A stretch of 64,000 nt of DNA, from positions 372,001 through 436,000 of the forward strand of contig NZ_VZPP01000001.1 in NCBI RefSeq assembly GCF_008801475.1, in the 5' to 3' direction. The notes beneath the pieces were generated by a model, which was not told the origin of the DNA, made no database searches, and was given only the letters and a program-made list of their open reading frames with translations. The DNA is from Pseudomonas moorei. Lineage in GTDB: Bacteria; Pseudomonadota; Gammaproteobacteria; Pseudomonadales; Pseudomonadaceae. Below, in pieces: positions 1 to 9,229 of this stretch. The stretch's first letter is position 1. Every line of letters starts with the position of its first letter. The translations under genes were made by a program, and so were the position numbers.

Positions 1-472
1 GGGCGGCGTCTTCGATCACGGTGATCCCGTGCTTCTCGGCCAGTGCATACAACGGATCGAGATCGAACGCAGCGCCAGCGTAGTGCACCGGGATGATGGC
101 TTTGGTGCGCGGGGTGATCGCCGCCTCGATGCTCGCCACGTCACTCATCAGCGTGTCGCGGTCAACGTCGACGAAAACGGGTGTCGCACCCAGCAGGCTG
201 ATCATGTTGGCGGTGGACACCCAGGTCTGCGAGGGTGTAATGACTTCATCGCCCGGGCCGATTCCCAGCGCGAGTAAAGTGATATGCATGCCACCTGTGG
301 CCGAGGACAGTGCCACGGCATGACGGCAACCGACATAATTGGCGAAGTGCTCTTCCAGTGCCTGGTTTTTCGGCCCAGTGGTTATCCAGCCTGAGCGCAG
401 TACTTGTTCTACCGCGGCAATTTCCTCATCGCCGATACTCGGACGGGAGAAGGGAAGAAAAGCCTGACTCAT
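1..472 (-). CDS. arnB: UDP-4-amino-4-deoxy-L-arabinose aminotransferase, N-terminal part
   Basis: PLP-dependent DegT/DnrJ/EryC1-family aminotransferase that makes UDP-L-Ara4N for lipid A modification in the cytoplasm. Only the first 157 codons are present; the gene runs off the left edge. The translation opens [17 protein letters not shown] and continues through [53 protein letters not shown] and [13 protein letters not shown], which matches ArnB closely. The catalytic lysine lies beyond the edge. The ATG is preceded by AGAGGTGCTC, a good ribosome site. The rest of the arn operon is expected to the left of the window. A second arn gene, arnT, sits separately at 5801-7522. Confidence 0.88.
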   Translation of the reverse strand, partial: MSQAFLPFSRPSIGDEEIAAVEQVLRSGWITTGPKNQALEEHFANYVGCRHAVALSSATGGMHITLLALGIGPGDEVITPSQTWVSTANMISLLGATPVFVDVDRDTLMSDVASIEAAITPRTKAIIPVHYAGAAFDLDPLYALAEKHGITVIEDAA

Positions 473-827
473 GAGCACCTCTTGGCTGAAAACGTGAATA
501 GCCGTTGAGGCTAGAAAATGGATCCGGTCGCATTCTAGACGCTAAAACACAAACTGCATCAACTACTTACTTGAGATTGGTGAGAAATACCATCAGTTGA
601 CTTTTCCTGCAACGGTCGGCAGGTTGGGAAATGCCGAGGGTCGCCAGATCCGCCAGAGGTTATGCCCGATTTTGTGAAAGGAACATGAAAAAACGGTCGG
701 CGAATCATTTATCCAGAATCTATTAAGCGACTGTTCAGACTTTTACCGTTTATCGCTGCGTTTAGCAGAAAAGTCTTACAGAAGTCTGGCATTTTATAGG
801 GTCTGTTTTCCATCCTTAGTTGTTTCG
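473..827. other. Intergenic region between arnB and the recombinase
   Basis: This 355-bp stretch is more A+T-rich than its surroundings and separates two divergent genes, so promoters for both should lie here. A TAGAAT hexamer reading toward arnB (complement of 532-537) could be a -10 element, but its best -35 partner is 19 bp away. I looked for PhoP-type (GGTTTA-N5-GGTTTA) and PmrA-type direct repeats and found no convincing copy. No ORF or strong hairpin is evident. Confidence 0.4.
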
Positions 828-857
828 TTGAATTGTTTTCATTCAAGGCCGTATCGT

Positions 858-1796
858 TTGATTGACTTACCTGTTATTGACCCGAGTGTTCTCAGAACCA
901 ATCCGCTGACGGTGTATCTGGCGCGACTGGCGCCGGCCAGCCAATTGACCATGCGGTACGTCCTGCAGGACGCTGCCGACCGATTGGGCTATGAAGATGT
1001 GAACATCGAAGAAATCCCCTGGCATCAGTTGCAACCCGAGGATGTGATTGCACTGGTTGCCACCTTGCGCGCGGACGGTTATGCGCCTAATACATCGTCG
1101 CTGTATGTCAATGCGGTGCGGGGGGTAATGAACGAGGCCTGGCGCATGAGCCTGATCAGTCAGGAGCATCTCTTGAAGATGCGCTCGGTCAAGGGCATTG
1201 CCGGCACGCGTCTGTCCCAGGGGCGCAATCTGCGGCGCTCGCTGATCCATGAACTGATGGAAGTGTGCGCCGCTGATCCACGACCGCAGGGCCTGCGGGA
1301 CGCAGCGATCATCGGGATTCTGTATGGCTCGGGGATGCGCAAATCGGAGTCGGTGAACCTGGACCTGAATCAGGTCGATTTCACTGAGCGCAGCCTTCAG
1401 GTCACCGCCAAGGGCAACAAGCAATTGATCAAATACGCCCCGGCCTGGGCCTTCGCCAAGCTCAACGCCTGGCTGGAACTGCGCCGTTCACAGCTCAAGG
1501 AGGGTGAGACGGACGACACCTTCCTGTTCAATCGCATACGTCGCGGTAGCCACATCACCCGTGAGCGCATCACCAAGCATGCGATCTACTACATCGCCCG
1601 CCAGCGGGGCGCCCAAGTGGGGGTGAAGATCATGCCCCATGATTTCCGGCGTTCGTTCATTACCCGGGTGATCGAGGAACATGATTTGTCGATCGCCCAG
1701 AAACTCGCCCATCACAGCAACATCCAGACCACGGCCAATTACGATGTGCGCGATGACAATGAGCGGCGCCGGGCGGTTGATCGTTTCGACCTTTGA
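858..1796 (+). CDS. Free-standing tyrosine recombinase/integrase
   Basis: Site-specific recombinase with an N-terminal SAM-like core-binding domain and a C-terminal phage-integrase catalytic domain. Counting from the TTG at 828, all six catalytic positions are visible: R171 (in SGMRKSE), K195 (TAKGNK), H271 and R274 (HDFRRS), H295 (LAHHSN) and the nucleophile Y305 (TTANYD). The frame is open from a TTG at 828. I prefer the TTG at 858 because AAGG lies about 9 bp before it; the first ATG (951) would cut into the core-binding domain. It ends 10 bp from the convergent fbpC end. No att-like direct repeats, phage genes or tRNA are beside it, so it is more likely a domesticated recombinase than part of an intact island. 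Confidence 0.8.
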   Translation: MIDLPVIDPSVLRTNPLTVYLARLAPASQLTMRYVLQDAADRLGYEDVNIEEIPWHQLQPEDVIALVATLRADGYAPNTSSLYVNAVRGVMNEAWRMSLISQEHLLKMRSVKGIAGTRLSQGRNLRRSLIHELMEVCAADPRPQGLRDAAIIGILYGSGMRKSESVNLDLNQVDFTERSLQVTAKGNKQLIKYAPAWAFAKLNAWLELRRSQLKEGETDDTFLFNRIRRGSHITRERITKHAIYYIARQRGAQVGVKIMPHDFRRSFITRVIEEHDLSIAQKLAHHSNIQTTANYDVRDDNERRRAVDRFDL

Positions 1797-1806
1797 AGGG
1801 GAGGGT

Positions 1807-2877
1807 TCAGGGTTCGCTCAGTACATGGGCGTGACCGATGGTCGAGACCTGAACGGTACTGCCGGTCGGTGGCGCGTAGAGGCCTGAGCTGCGCACCAGC
1901 AGTGATCGACCTGGCTGCTCGTCAGTGTTCAATGGCTGCAACTCGACGGTCAGCGTGCAGGTATTGCCGCTGAAATCCCGTTCGGTTACCACTGCTTGGC
2001 AACCGCTACCCTCTGCACTGTTGGGGACGATGCTGGTCAACTGCAATTGCTCGGGCCGCAGCATGATCTGCGCCGAACTGTTATTGCGGTGGTTGTTGAC
2101 CGGGATCCGACCCAGATCGCAATGGGCCCAGCCGGCCTCGATGCGGGCAGGCATGACCACGGCGTCGCCGAGAAACAGCGCCGTCTCCTCATCCTCGGGA
2201 TAGCGGTAAAGGTCCAGGGGATGCCCGGACTGCACCAGCCGACCATTACGCATGACGGCCAATTGATCGGCGAAGGACAACGCTTCGCTCTGGTCGTGGG
2301 TGACCAGAATGGTGGTCACGCCGGCGTCCGCCAGCAATCGCGCGACCAGTTTGCGCATGGCGGCGCGCAAGCCGGTATCGAGCGCCGAAAACGGTTCATC
2401 CAGCAGCATCAGCCGCGGTTGCTGGGCGAGGGCACGCGCCAGCGCCACACGTTGTTGCTGGCCACCGGACAGCTCATGGGGCCAGCGTTCGGCCATGCGT
2501 GCGTCGAGGGCAACGCTGTCCATCAATTCAGCGATACGTTCCTGCCGTTCCTGGCCCTTGCTGGCCAGCCCGAAGCCGATATTGGCGGCAACGGTCATGT
2601 GCGGAAACAAGGCACCGTCCTGCGGGACGTAGCCAATCAGGCGTTGGTGCGCCGGCACTTCATGGGTGCTGTCGACCAGGGTCTGGCCGTTGAGCGTCAG
2701 GCGACCGGTATCGGGGAATTCGAAACCGGCGATCATCCGCAGCAATGTGGTTTTGCCCGATCCCGACGGACCGACAATCACCGTACGGCTGCCAGTCGGT
2801 ACCGACAGGCTGACGTTATCCAGGGCCCGATGGGAACCGTAGGATTTAGAGATCGAATGCAGTTCTAGAGCGTTCAT
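1807..2877 (-). CDS. fbpC: Ferric iron ABC transporter, ATP-binding subunit (FbpC type)
   Basis: Cytoplasmic ATPase of a ferric-ion importer. Walker [10 protein letters not shown] lies at about residues 36-44, the signature LSGGQQQR at 136-143 and Walker B LMLLDEP at 156-162. A C-terminal TOBE-like regulatory extension gives 356 residues, the usual FbpC/PotA length. The ATG overlaps the stop of the permease gene by 4 bp (ATGA), so translation is probably coupled. It is the last gene of the fbpABC operon and ends 10 bp from the convergent recombinase. The metal assignment comes from the binding protein and the Fur box upstream of the operon; the ATPase alone could equally belong to a polyamine or sulfate system. 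Confidence 0.88.
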   Translation of the reverse strand: MNALELHSISKSYGSHRALDNVSLSVPTGSRTVIVGPSGSGKTTLLRMIAGFEFPDTGRLTLNGQTLVDSTHEVPAHQRLIGYVPQDGALFPHMTVAANIGFGLASKGQERQERIAELMDSVALDARMAERWPHELSGGQQQRVALARALAQQPRLMLLDEPFSALDTGLRAAMRKLVARLLADAGVTTILVTHDQSEALSFADQLAVMRNGRLVQSGHPLDLYRYPEDEETALFLGDAVVMPARIEAGWAHCDLGRIPVNNHRNNSSAQIMLRPEQLQLTSIVPNSAEGSGCQAVVTERDFSGNTCTLTVELQPLNTDEQPGRSLLVRSSGLYAPPTGSTVQVSTIGHAHVLSEP

Positions 2878-4475
2878 CGGCCAGCCGTTTTCTTGGATTG
2901 GTGATAAAGGAGCCCGGTCAGCGGAAGCGACAGGACAATCATCAGCAGCGCGTAGGGTGCTGCGGCGGCGTAATCGATTTCACTGGTCATGGCCCAGAAC
3001 CCGGTCGCCAGCGTACGCGTGCCGTTGGGGGCAAGCAGCAGGGTGGCGGTCAGTTCATTGGTGATCGCCAGGAACACCAGCGCGGCACCCGCTGCAGCGC
3101 CCGGTGCGGCCAGACGCAGGGTAATCAGCCACAATGCCCGGGCGGGTGAGCGACCCAGGCTGCGTGCCATGTTTTCCAGTTCAACCGGGGCCTGGGCGAT
3201 ACCGGCTCGCAGGCTCACCAGGGCGCGGGGCAGGAACATCAGCAGGTACGCCAGCAACACGGTGATCGTGGTCTGGTAAATCGGCCGGGCAAACTGGATG
3301 GTCGCCGTCACCAATGCCAGTGCCACGACGATCCCCGGCAACGAACTGGTGATGTAGTTGCAGCCTTCCAGCAGCCGTTGCAAGCGGCCCGGTGAGCGAA
3401 TCGACAGCCAGGCAATCGGGATCGCGGCGCAGGTCGTCAGCACGGCACCCGCGACACCCAACAATAGCGTCTGTTCCAGGGCCGGGAGTAGCTCGGGCAA
3501 ATCCCAGACCTCGGCACCGCCGGCAATCAGCCATTTGCCCAGGGTGATCAACGGTACGCCCAGTGCCAGGACGCAGGTGATGATCTGCAACGCCAGCGCA
3601 AGAGCCTTCAACGAGCTGCTCAGTTGCACCACCCGTTGCTCCCGTGCACTGCCAGAACCGACGCGGGCGTAACGCGCGTTGCCACGCGCCGCCGATTCTG
3701 CGGTCAGCATGGCCAGGCAACACAGGGCCAGTATGCCGGCCAACAGGTTGGCGGCTGGTCCGTTGAAGGTGGACTTGAACTGATCGAAGATCGCGGTGGT
3801 GAAGGTGTCGAAGCGGATCATCGCATACAGGCCGTACTCGGCCAGCAGGTGCAAGCCAACCAGCAAGGCACCACCGCAGATGGCCAGGCGCAACTGCGGC
3901 AACACCACGCGGAAAAACACCGCCCAGGGCTTGAGCCCAAGGGATTCGCCGACGTCTTCGATGGCCGGGTCGAGTCGACGCAGCGTCGCGGCGACGGGCA
4001 GGTAAAGGAACGGGAAGTAAGCGATGACCGACACCAGAACACCGGCGAACAACCCGTGAATCGGCGGGACCAGACTCACCCAGGCATAACTGTGAACGAA
4101 CGCCGGCACCGCCAGCGGCGCGGTGGCCAGCAACGACCACCAGCGTCGTCCGGGCAAATTCGTGCGCTCAGTCAGCCATGCCAGTGCCACACCCAGTGCG
4201 ATGCACAAGGGAATGGTGATAACGACCAGCAGCACAGTATTGACCAGCAATTCGCCGACTCGCGGCCGGAACACCAGTGGCACCAGAGTGGACCAGCCGG
4301 TCTGCAGGTAAACGCCGATGACGAACGCGATGGGGAGCAGCGCCAGCAGGGAAACCAGCACCGACAGACCGATGACCCACGCGCCGCCACGGCTCGCGAA
4401 CCGGCCGCGTGATCGACGACGCAGGTGGGTAGGTATCGCCTCGGCGATACCTACCGGTAGGGTTTCAGGCAACAA
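2874..4475 (-). CDS. fbpB: Ferric iron ABC transporter permease (FbpB type, fused double permease)
   Basis: Inner-membrane permease of 533 residues made of two tandem binding-protein-dependent permease modules (about 12 membrane segments), as in FbpB/SfuB. Both halves carry EAA-type loops (for example the stretch around [19 protein letters not shown] and the one around [19 protein letters not shown]). The only plausible start is a TTG directly after the fbpA stop (TAA TTG), so it depends on coupling to fbpA. An exceptionally strong 13-bp inverted repeat sits in codons about 7-16. No in-frame start with a ribosome site exists between that repeat and the first membrane segment. Lower expression than the binding protein is therefore likely. 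Confidence 0.87.
   Translation of the reverse strand: MLPETLPVGIAEAIPTHLRRRSRGRFASRGGAWVIGLSVLVSLLALLPIAFVIGVYLQTGWSTLVPLVFRPRVGELLVNTVLLVVITIPLCIALGVALAWLTERTNLPGRRWWSLLATAPLAVPAFVHSYAWVSLVPPIHGLFAGVLVSVIAYFPFLYLPVAATLRRLDPAIEDVGESLGLKPWAVFFRVVLPQLRLAICGGALLVGLHLLAEYGLYAMIRFDTFTTAIFDQFKSTFNGPAANLLAGILALCCLAMLTAESAARGNARYARVGSGSAREQRVVQLSSSLKALALALQIITCVLALGVPLITLGKWLIAGGAEVWDLPELLPALEQTLLLGVAGAVLTTCAAIPIAWLSIRSPGRLQRLLEGCNYITSSLPGIVVALALVTATIQFARPIYQTTITVLLAYLLMFLPRALVSLRAGIAQAPVELENMARSLGRSPARALWLITLRLAAPGAAAGAALVFLAITNELTATLLLAPNGTRTLATGFWAMTSEIDYAAAAPYALLMIVLSLPLTGLLYHQSKKTAGR
4428..4455. repeat. Perfect 13-bp inverted repeat at the fbpA/fbpB junction
   Basis: GGTAGGTATCGCC, two bases (TC), then its exact complement GGCGATACCTACC. 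In fbp mRNA it would fold into a very stable hairpin about 20 nt inside the fbpB coding sequence and about 20-50 nt after the fbpA stop. No T-tract follows, so it is not a standard terminator. It could act as a processing or translational brake between the two genes. Confidence 0.7.
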
Positions 4476-5489
4476 TTAAAGCAGTCCGGCCTGAGTCATG
4501 AGCTCCACGGCTTTCTTGCTGTCGAGTTTGGAAGCATCGACAGTTGGCGCGTCAAGCTGCTGCAAAGGCACCAGTTTGGGGTTGGATTGAGCATTCTTGC
4601 CCACGGCGTATTCAAACGAATTGCCGTTCTTGAGCGTGGCCTGGCCTTCCTTGCCTGTCACGTACTTGAGGAACGCCTGGGCTTGTTCCTTATGTTGGCT
4701 GGAGGCGAGGACGCCGCCACCCGAGATGCTGACAAAGGCACCCGGATCCTTGTGTTTGAAGTAGTGCAGTGCGGTGTTCTTGCTGTTTTCGCCTGTCTTG
4801 GACTGATCGACCAGGCTGTAATAGTGGTAGATCACGCCGCTGTCGATCTGCCCGGCATTGACCGCCTTGAGCACGGAGCTGTTGCCCCGGTAGGCGGTGA
4901 AGTTGGTTTTCATTGCCTTGAGCCATTCGAGGGTAGCGGCTTCGCCTTTCTGCTGCAGGATGGCGGCGACGATGGCCTGGAAGTCGGCACCACCCGGCGA
5001 CGCTGCCCAGCGACCTTTCCAGGCTGGCGCGGCGAGGTCCATGATCGATTTCGGCAGTTCCGTTTCCGACAGTTTGCTCGGGTTGTAGACGAACACGGTG
5101 GAGCGGGCTGCGATTCCAACCCATTTGCCGTGGGCGGGACGGTAGGCGGAGTCGACTTGCTCCAGGGTGGTTTTGTCGACAGGCGCGAACAGACCCGCGT
5201 TATCGACCAGGACCATGGCTGGAGAGTTTTCTGTCAGGAATACGTCAGCGGGTGACGCGGCGCCTTCCTGCACGATCTGATTGCCCATCTCGGTGTCGTC
5301 ACCATTGCGCAAGGTCACTGGAATACCGGTTTCCTGAGTAAAGCCTTCGACCCAGGCCTTGGTCAGGCCTTCGTGTTGCGCGTTGTAAACCACAATGCCG
5401 ACGCTGTCGGCCGCATACACATGGCCGGCACTCACCAGGGCGGTGGCCAGCAGGGCTTTTTTCAGGAATGAAGGCAAACGGGAAATCAT
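4476..5489 (-). CDS. fbpA: Periplasmic ferric-iron-binding protein (FbpA type)
   Basis: Periplasmic Fe(III)-binding protein of about 337 residues that feeds the FbpBC importer. The signal peptide MISRLPSFLKKALLATALVS ends near HVYAADS. The mature protein has the family's opening (SVGIVVYNAQHEGLTKAWVE) and the adjacent iron-ligand tyrosines in YHYYSLVD. The frame is open upstream to 5564, but I chose the ATG at 5489 because GGAG precedes it and the signal peptide begins there; the upstream extension would run into the Fur box. It is the first gene of the operon. It could bind a ferric-chelate or another trivalent metal, but the tyrosine pair and Fur site favour ferric iron. Confidence 0.9.
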   Translation of the reverse strand: MISRLPSFLKKALLATALVSAGHVYAADSVGIVVYNAQHEGLTKAWVEGFTQETGIPVTLRNGDDTEMGNQIVQEGAASPADVFLTENSPAMVLVDNAGLFAPVDKTTLEQVDSAYRPAHGKWVGIAARSTVFVYNPSKLSETELPKSIMDLAAPAWKGRWAASPGGADFQAIVAAILQQKGEAATLEWLKAMKTNFTAYRGNSSVLKAVNAGQIDSGVIYHYYSLVDQSKTGENSKNTALHYFKHKDPGAFVSISGGGVLASSQHKEQAQAFLKYVTGKEGQATLKNGNSFEYAVGKNAQSNPKLVPLQQLDAPTVDASKLDSKKAVELMTQAGLL

Positions 5490-5559
5490 GCGGTGGCAGC
5501 TCCGGCTTTTTGGAATTGAACACGTGGAGTCGACGAGGATAGGTTGTCGCGAATCATAG

Positions 5560-5578
5560 TTCAATAGGAATCATTTGC
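5560..5578 (-). promoter_or_regulatory. Candidate Fur box upstream of fbpA
   Basis: On the minus strand the site reads GCAAATGATTCCTATTGAA and matches the 19-bp consensus GATAATGATAATCATTATC at 11 positions, including the AATGAT core and the ATT of the other arm. It lies about 71 bp before the fbpA ATG, where a repressor site would be expected. The family role (iron importer) agrees. Confidence 0.6.
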
Positions 5579-5748
5579 ATGTTTGGCGGGCGAATGTAGT
5601 GCGGAGAATGAGAAAAAAACGTCAAAAAAACCGTTAATTCCTGTCATTTGGCGTTCAGGCGAAGACCGGCGAAGGCTCAGGCACAGGCTTTTTCGAAGGT
5701 GTCTTGCGTGGTGCTGCCGTTGACCCGAAAGCCATGCACCCCATATGC
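5579..5748. other. Intergenic region, no recognised gene
   Basis: This lies between the fbpA promoter and the arnT terminator. On the minus strand one frame reads GVHGFRVNGSTTQDTFEKAC followed by a stop, with no start codon and ribosome site in front. It might be a remnant or a tiny peptide, but I cannot support a gene. An A-tract near 5610-5630 may belong to the fbpA promoter. Confidence 0.35.
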
Positions 5749-5787
5749 AAAAAAACCGAGAACCCCATTTGAAGTTCTCGGCTTTTT
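5749..5787. terminator. Bidirectional rho-independent terminator after arnT
   Basis: The stem CCGAGAAC (5756-5763) pairs with GTTCTCGG (5774-5781) around a 10-nt loop. It is flanked by seven A on the left and five T on the right, so it can terminate in both directions. It sits 14 bp after the arnT stop on the minus strand. Confidence 0.85.
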
Positions 5788-5800
5788 ATATCAATCGCCG

Positions 5801-7522
5801 TCAGGGCTGGCTTTGCGGGAAGATCAGGATTTCCAGGTTGCCCCGTTGAAAACGCTGGCCGTCGATGGGCAGTGCCTCGACTTCCTGGATTTCATCGACA
5901 CTGTTGACCCGCATGACTACGCCCACCGAGCCCTTTTTGCGCGCCTCGGTCATCCATTGTCCAACGTTTTCCATGGTGACCTTGCGCGAAGCCATGGCCG
6001 GGTCGCTGAGGCCGTATTTCAGCTCGCCGATGACATTGTAAAGATCGACCTGTGGGCGTTTCACCAGCCAGGACAGGGCGGAGGCGGCGCCCAGGTCGTT
6101 ACTGAGCAATGAAGTGGTCTGCTTCAGGCTGTCCAGATGCTCGGCGATAAAGCGGTCGGGCATTTTGCTGTCGACAATCTGGCTGGGCATGGCGGCCGGC
6201 AACAGCGCGACCAGCAGCCAGATGCCGAGTGACGGCATCGCCCAAAGCTCCAGAGGGCGCAAGATCTGCAAGGCGTTGGCGATAATCCAGCCGACCAGCA
6301 CGATGTACACCATGGACAGGCTGAACATCTCGGTGTTCGCGTAGATTTCCCTGGTCGCCTGCAGGTAGAGCAATGCCAGCAAGGCGCTGGTGGCAACGAC
6401 CACATTGAGCCAGCCGTTGATGCGAATCGTCCGGCCTTGTGCGTTTGCCAGCAACGCGGTCACGGCGTGTCCCATCAGCAATGCCAGCGGCAACAGGCAC
6501 GGCATGATGTAGGTCGGCAGTTTTCCGCTGCTCATGCTGAACACGGCCAATGGCAACAACAGCCAGAGCAGGAGAAAAACGAAGACAGGTTGGCGCTTGT
6601 TCTTCCAGGCCTGGATGAATGTCGTTGGCAACAATGCCGCCCACGGCAGACTCGAGACAACCAGCATCGGCAGGTAGAACCACCACGGACGGGCGTGCTG
6701 TGCGTTATCGGCAGCGAAACGGCGTACGTGCTCGTTCCAGAAGAAAAAGTTCCAGAAATCCGGTTCTCTATGGTGGATGGCAAGCACCCACGGCAGGCAG
6801 ACGATGACCGCCACCAGTACCGCCAGTGAACCGTAACCCAACAATTCCTTGATGCGACGCTGCCAAAGCATATAAGGCAGCGCGATCAGCGCCGGCAACA
6901 GCCAGGCGAGGAACCCTTTGGTCATGAAGCCCATGCCACAGGCGAAGCCCAATAATACCCAGGCCCCCAGCCGACCACGGCTGGTACGGCTGTCGAGGGC
7001 AAACCACAGCATGACCAGGCTCAAGTTGACCCAGAACGTGAACTGCGGGTCCAGGTTGGCGTACCCGGCCTGGCCGGCGATCAGGCCGAAGCTCATGTAG
7101 AACAGCGCGCACGCAAAACTTTTGCGCGGATCGTTCCAGAGGCGGCGGCTGATCAGGTAGACCAGCAAGACACTCAGGCCGGTACTCACCGCCGAGGCGA
7201 TCCGTACCCCGAACAGGTTTTCGCCAAACACCGCCTGGCCGATGGCAATCATCCAGTAACCGGCAATCGGTTTTTCGAAGTAACGGATACCCATGAAATG
7301 CGGTGAGACCCAATTACCGCTCAGCAGCATTTCCTGACTGATCTGGGCATAGCGGGTTTCGTCGGGAATCCACATGCCATGGGTCATCAGTGGCAGCAGG
7401 TAAAACGCCACGAACGCCACGACCAGGCCAAGCATGATCCAGCGCTCGCTGTAACGCATTGGCTGGGAAGCGCTGTGGGGCAGGCCGTCTACGGATCGGG
7501 GTAAAGAAGGGTGGTGCGTCAT
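5801..7522 (-). CDS. arnT: Undecaprenyl phosphate-Ara4N lipid A transferase (ArnT)
   Basis: Inner-membrane GT-C glycosyltransferase that moves 4-amino-4-deoxy-L-arabinose from undecaprenyl phosphate to lipid A on the periplasmic face, giving polymyxin resistance. The 573-residue protein has about 12 hydrophobic segments. It carries the ArnT hallmarks [16 protein letters not shown] in the first periplasmic loop (acidic catalytic motif) and [10 protein letters not shown]. The ATG is preceded by AAGGACGAGC. It lies alone, about 5.3 kb from arnB, and is followed by its own terminator. Fluorescens-group genomes can carry two arnT copies, so this may be the copy outside the main operon; the other would lie left of the window. 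Confidence 0.92.
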   Translation of the reverse strand: MTHHPSLPRSVDGLPHSASQPMRYSERWIMLGLVVAFVAFYLLPLMTHGMWIPDETRYAQISQEMLLSGNWVSPHFMGIRYFEKPIAGYWMIAIGQAVFGENLFGVRIASAVSTGLSVLLVYLISRRLWNDPRKSFACALFYMSFGLIAGQAGYANLDPQFTFWVNLSLVMLWFALDSRTSRGRLGAWVLLGFACGMGFMTKGFLAWLLPALIALPYMLWQRRIKELLGYGSLAVLVAVIVCLPWVLAIHHREPDFWNFFFWNEHVRRFAADNAQHARPWWFYLPMLVVSSLPWAALLPTTFIQAWKNKRQPVFVFLLLWLLLPLAVFSMSSGKLPTYIMPCLLPLALLMGHAVTALLANAQGRTIRINGWLNVVVATSALLALLYLQATREIYANTEMFSLSMVYIVLVGWIIANALQILRPLELWAMPSLGIWLLVALLPAAMPSQIVDSKMPDRFIAEHLDSLKQTTSLLSNDLGAASALSWLVKRPQVDLYNVIGELKYGLSDPAMASRKVTMENVGQWMTEARKKGSVGVVMRVNSVDEIQEVEALPIDGQRFQRGNLEILIFPQSQP

Positions 7523-7688
7523 TGCTCGTCCTTGGTGCTCAGAAGTTGCCGGGAATTATGGGCATTTTTAGTTTTTTGGCTGACGGCGCAGAATTTTTTC
7601 TGTGTCATTTGATTTCAGCGTAAGTTCAATAAATGGTAGGGGCCTAATGAGTGCATGCTTTACTTCCGTATATAAGCCTGATTGTTGT

Positions 7689-8363
7689 TCAGCTTTTTTG
7701 ATCGGATAGCGAGTGCCAGTCTTGTGCCTTAATGATGCCCACGACCTGAAGCTGCCCGTCCTTCGCAATATGGACGAACAATGAGCTGCCATATTCACTG
7801 GTGGCGGCATGTTTAAAACCGGTCTGGGCCTCAAAATCGGCGATGCAGCCGCTGTGCGTCACCAGGATCAGATTGTGTCCGGCACGCTTGTGCGCCACGA
7901 CATCGTTGCGCAGGGTTTTACCGCAAGTGGCTAGCCAATCCTGGGCCTGCGCATCTTTGCCAAACATATAATGTGCGGTTTGCATCGTACGGGTCAGCGG
8001 GCTGGACAGGACATCGGCCTGCGTCATTCCCATGCCCTGCAAGCCTTGCCCCACTGCCTTGGCCGTCTCACTGCCGAGGCGGGTAATGCCATCAGGCGGC
8101 CCCAGGCAAGGATTGGTCGAGCGGTCGCAGCGTTCGACATGTCGCACCAGGACCACGACCTCGCCAGCCGCCCATTGTTGCAACAGTTCAGCCCTGGCTT
8201 GCGTCCCGGCGTCCACCAGATTGACCGGAGATCGTTGCCACCAGGCAAAACCACTCATCAGCGCAGCGACCAACAGCACACCACTGAACGCCAGCAGCGA
8301 TTTGAACAGGCGCGTTGCCTTGACGGGGGGCTGCGACCCTTTGTGCGAAAAGCTGTTGACCAA
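7689..8363 (-). CDS. Membrane-anchored histidine phosphatase (PmrG/Ais-like)
   Basis: Histidine-phosphatase-superfamily protein with an N-terminal membrane anchor (SLLAFSGVLLVAALMSGFAW) and a catalytic domain facing the periplasm. The first catalytic histidine is in LVRHVERCDRS, a variant of the usual RHGE with Val for Gly. The second is in LVTHSGCIADF. Ais/PmrG proteins remove heptose-linked phosphate from LPS core and travel with arn genes; arnT is the next gene downstream. The frame is open to a TTG at 8447. I favour the TTG at 8363 because AGGTAGAAAG precedes it and 224 residues, starting just before the anchor, fits the family; the start remains uncertain. LPS phosphatase is an inference from context. 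Confidence 0.68.
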   Translation of the reverse strand: MVNSFSHKGSQPPVKATRLFKSLLAFSGVLLVAALMSGFAWWQRSPVNLVDAGTQARAELLQQWAAGEVVVLVRHVERCDRSTNPCLGPPDGITRLGSETAKAVGQGLQGMGMTQADVLSSPLTRTMQTAHYMFGKDAQAQDWLATCGKTLRNDVVAHKRAGHNLILVTHSGCIADFEAQTGFKHAATSEYGSSLFVHIAKDGQLQVVGIIKAQDWHSLSDQKS

Positions 8364-8616
8364 GTTCTTTCTACCTGCAGGGGCGCATTTGAATGAGTTG
8401 CTGATAAACAGTATTCGAACTGCGCTGAATGATTGCCTCATAACCAAGAGGGCGTTTTAGTCGCGGTGAAAAATAAATCCGTGCAAGTGTCGGGGGGGTG
8501 AAATGAATGTGAAAAAAATGCAACGAAGCCCCAATCGGTAACTTAGTTGGTTATTGGTAACGCTTGTCTTTTACTGGAGCGGCGTTGCAGTTGAACTAAC
8601 GCCTGGAAAAGAACGG
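8364..8616. other. Intergenic region upstream of the phosphatase
   Basis: A+T-rich stretch that should hold the promoter of the phosphatase gene (minus strand). The frame in 8364-8447 continues that of the phosphatase but lacks a ribosome site at its own starts. Apart from the pqiC terminator hairpin at its right end I see no other structure. Confidence 0.35.
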
Positions 8617-8643
8617 CTCAACGGCGATCAAGTCACCGTTGAG
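8617..8643 (-). terminator. Hairpin downstream of pqiC
   Basis: CTCAACGG (8617-8624) and CCGTTGAG (8636-8643) form a perfect 8-bp stem 23 bp after the pqiC stop. On the minus strand it is followed by CCGTTCTTTTCC, a weak T-rich run, consistent with termination of the pqi operon. Confidence 0.55.
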
Positions 8644-8666
8644 TATCGTGCAGAGGCGGGGTGAGA

Positions 8667-9212
8667 TCAGGCTGACGGGCAACTCGAGCGGGTGCCCGTG
8701 GCACCCTGGCTGATCAGTGCGGCGAGGCGTTTAACGTTGGTTTGCTGTGCCGCCACCAATTCGTCGATAGATGGCCCTGATGGCGTCTGCAATGTGCTGC
8801 GGCAGGTCATCAGGATCTCATCGTCGGCGCGCAGACGCCATTTCACATCGATCAACCCGTACTGACCGGGTATCGAATCAAAACGCTGCACCACCAACCG
8901 CACCGAGACTTTGCGTTGAGGATTGCTGTTGACCATCTGATCGAGCAGGGCACTGCGCAACTCATCCACCAGACTCGCTCCCCACCACTGGGTTTCGAGG
9001 ATCGCCATACCCGTATTGCCCTGGCGCACGACAATCTGCGGACGATCGACCTGAGGTGGAACGATCAGGCTTTCTATCTGGATATCCGTAGTGGTTCTGG
9101 TATTGCTGCTCGGTTGAGCCGGGGTCAGGGTGTGAAACTGAATCGGATCGCTGCGACAGGCAACGAGCAATGCCAGCGTAGCGATCAATGCAAATTTCAG
9201 CGGAAAAACCAT
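8667..9212 (-). CDS. pqiC: Outer-membrane lipoprotein PqiC
   Basis: Lipoprotein of the Pqi envelope-spanning lipid transport system. The signal peptide MVFPLKFALIATLALLVAC ends in a lipobox (LVAC), so Cys19 would be lipidated. The remainder has the PqiC/YmbA layout of about 180 residues (DUF330). I chose the ATG at 9212 because AGGAG lies 8 bp in front of it; an ATG at 9233 in the same frame would precede the signal peptide and overlap the pqiB stop. It is the last gene of the four-gene operon. PqiC anchors the PqiB tunnel to the outer membrane in the known family. Confidence 0.86.
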   Translation of the reverse strand: MVFPLKFALIATLALLVACRSDPIQFHTLTPAQPSSNTRTTTDIQIESLIVPPQVDRPQIVVRQGNTGMAILETQWWGASLVDELRSALLDQMVNSNPQRKVSVRLVVQRFDSIPGQYGLIDVKWRLRADDEILMTCRSTLQTPSGPSIDELVAAQQTNVKRLAALISQGATGTRSSCPSA

Positions 9213-9229
9213 GAGTGATGCTCCTGTGG

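Noticed and set aside
473..700. PhoP or PmrA box upstream of arnB
   Set aside because: Only poor partial matches such as GTTTGTGTTTTA; neither repeat nor spacing fits.
5672..5750. Minus-strand fragment GVHGFRVNGSTTQDTFEKAC before a stop
   Set aside because: Reads like a protein end, but there is no start codon with a ribosome site and no matching upstream part; too short to call a pseudogene.
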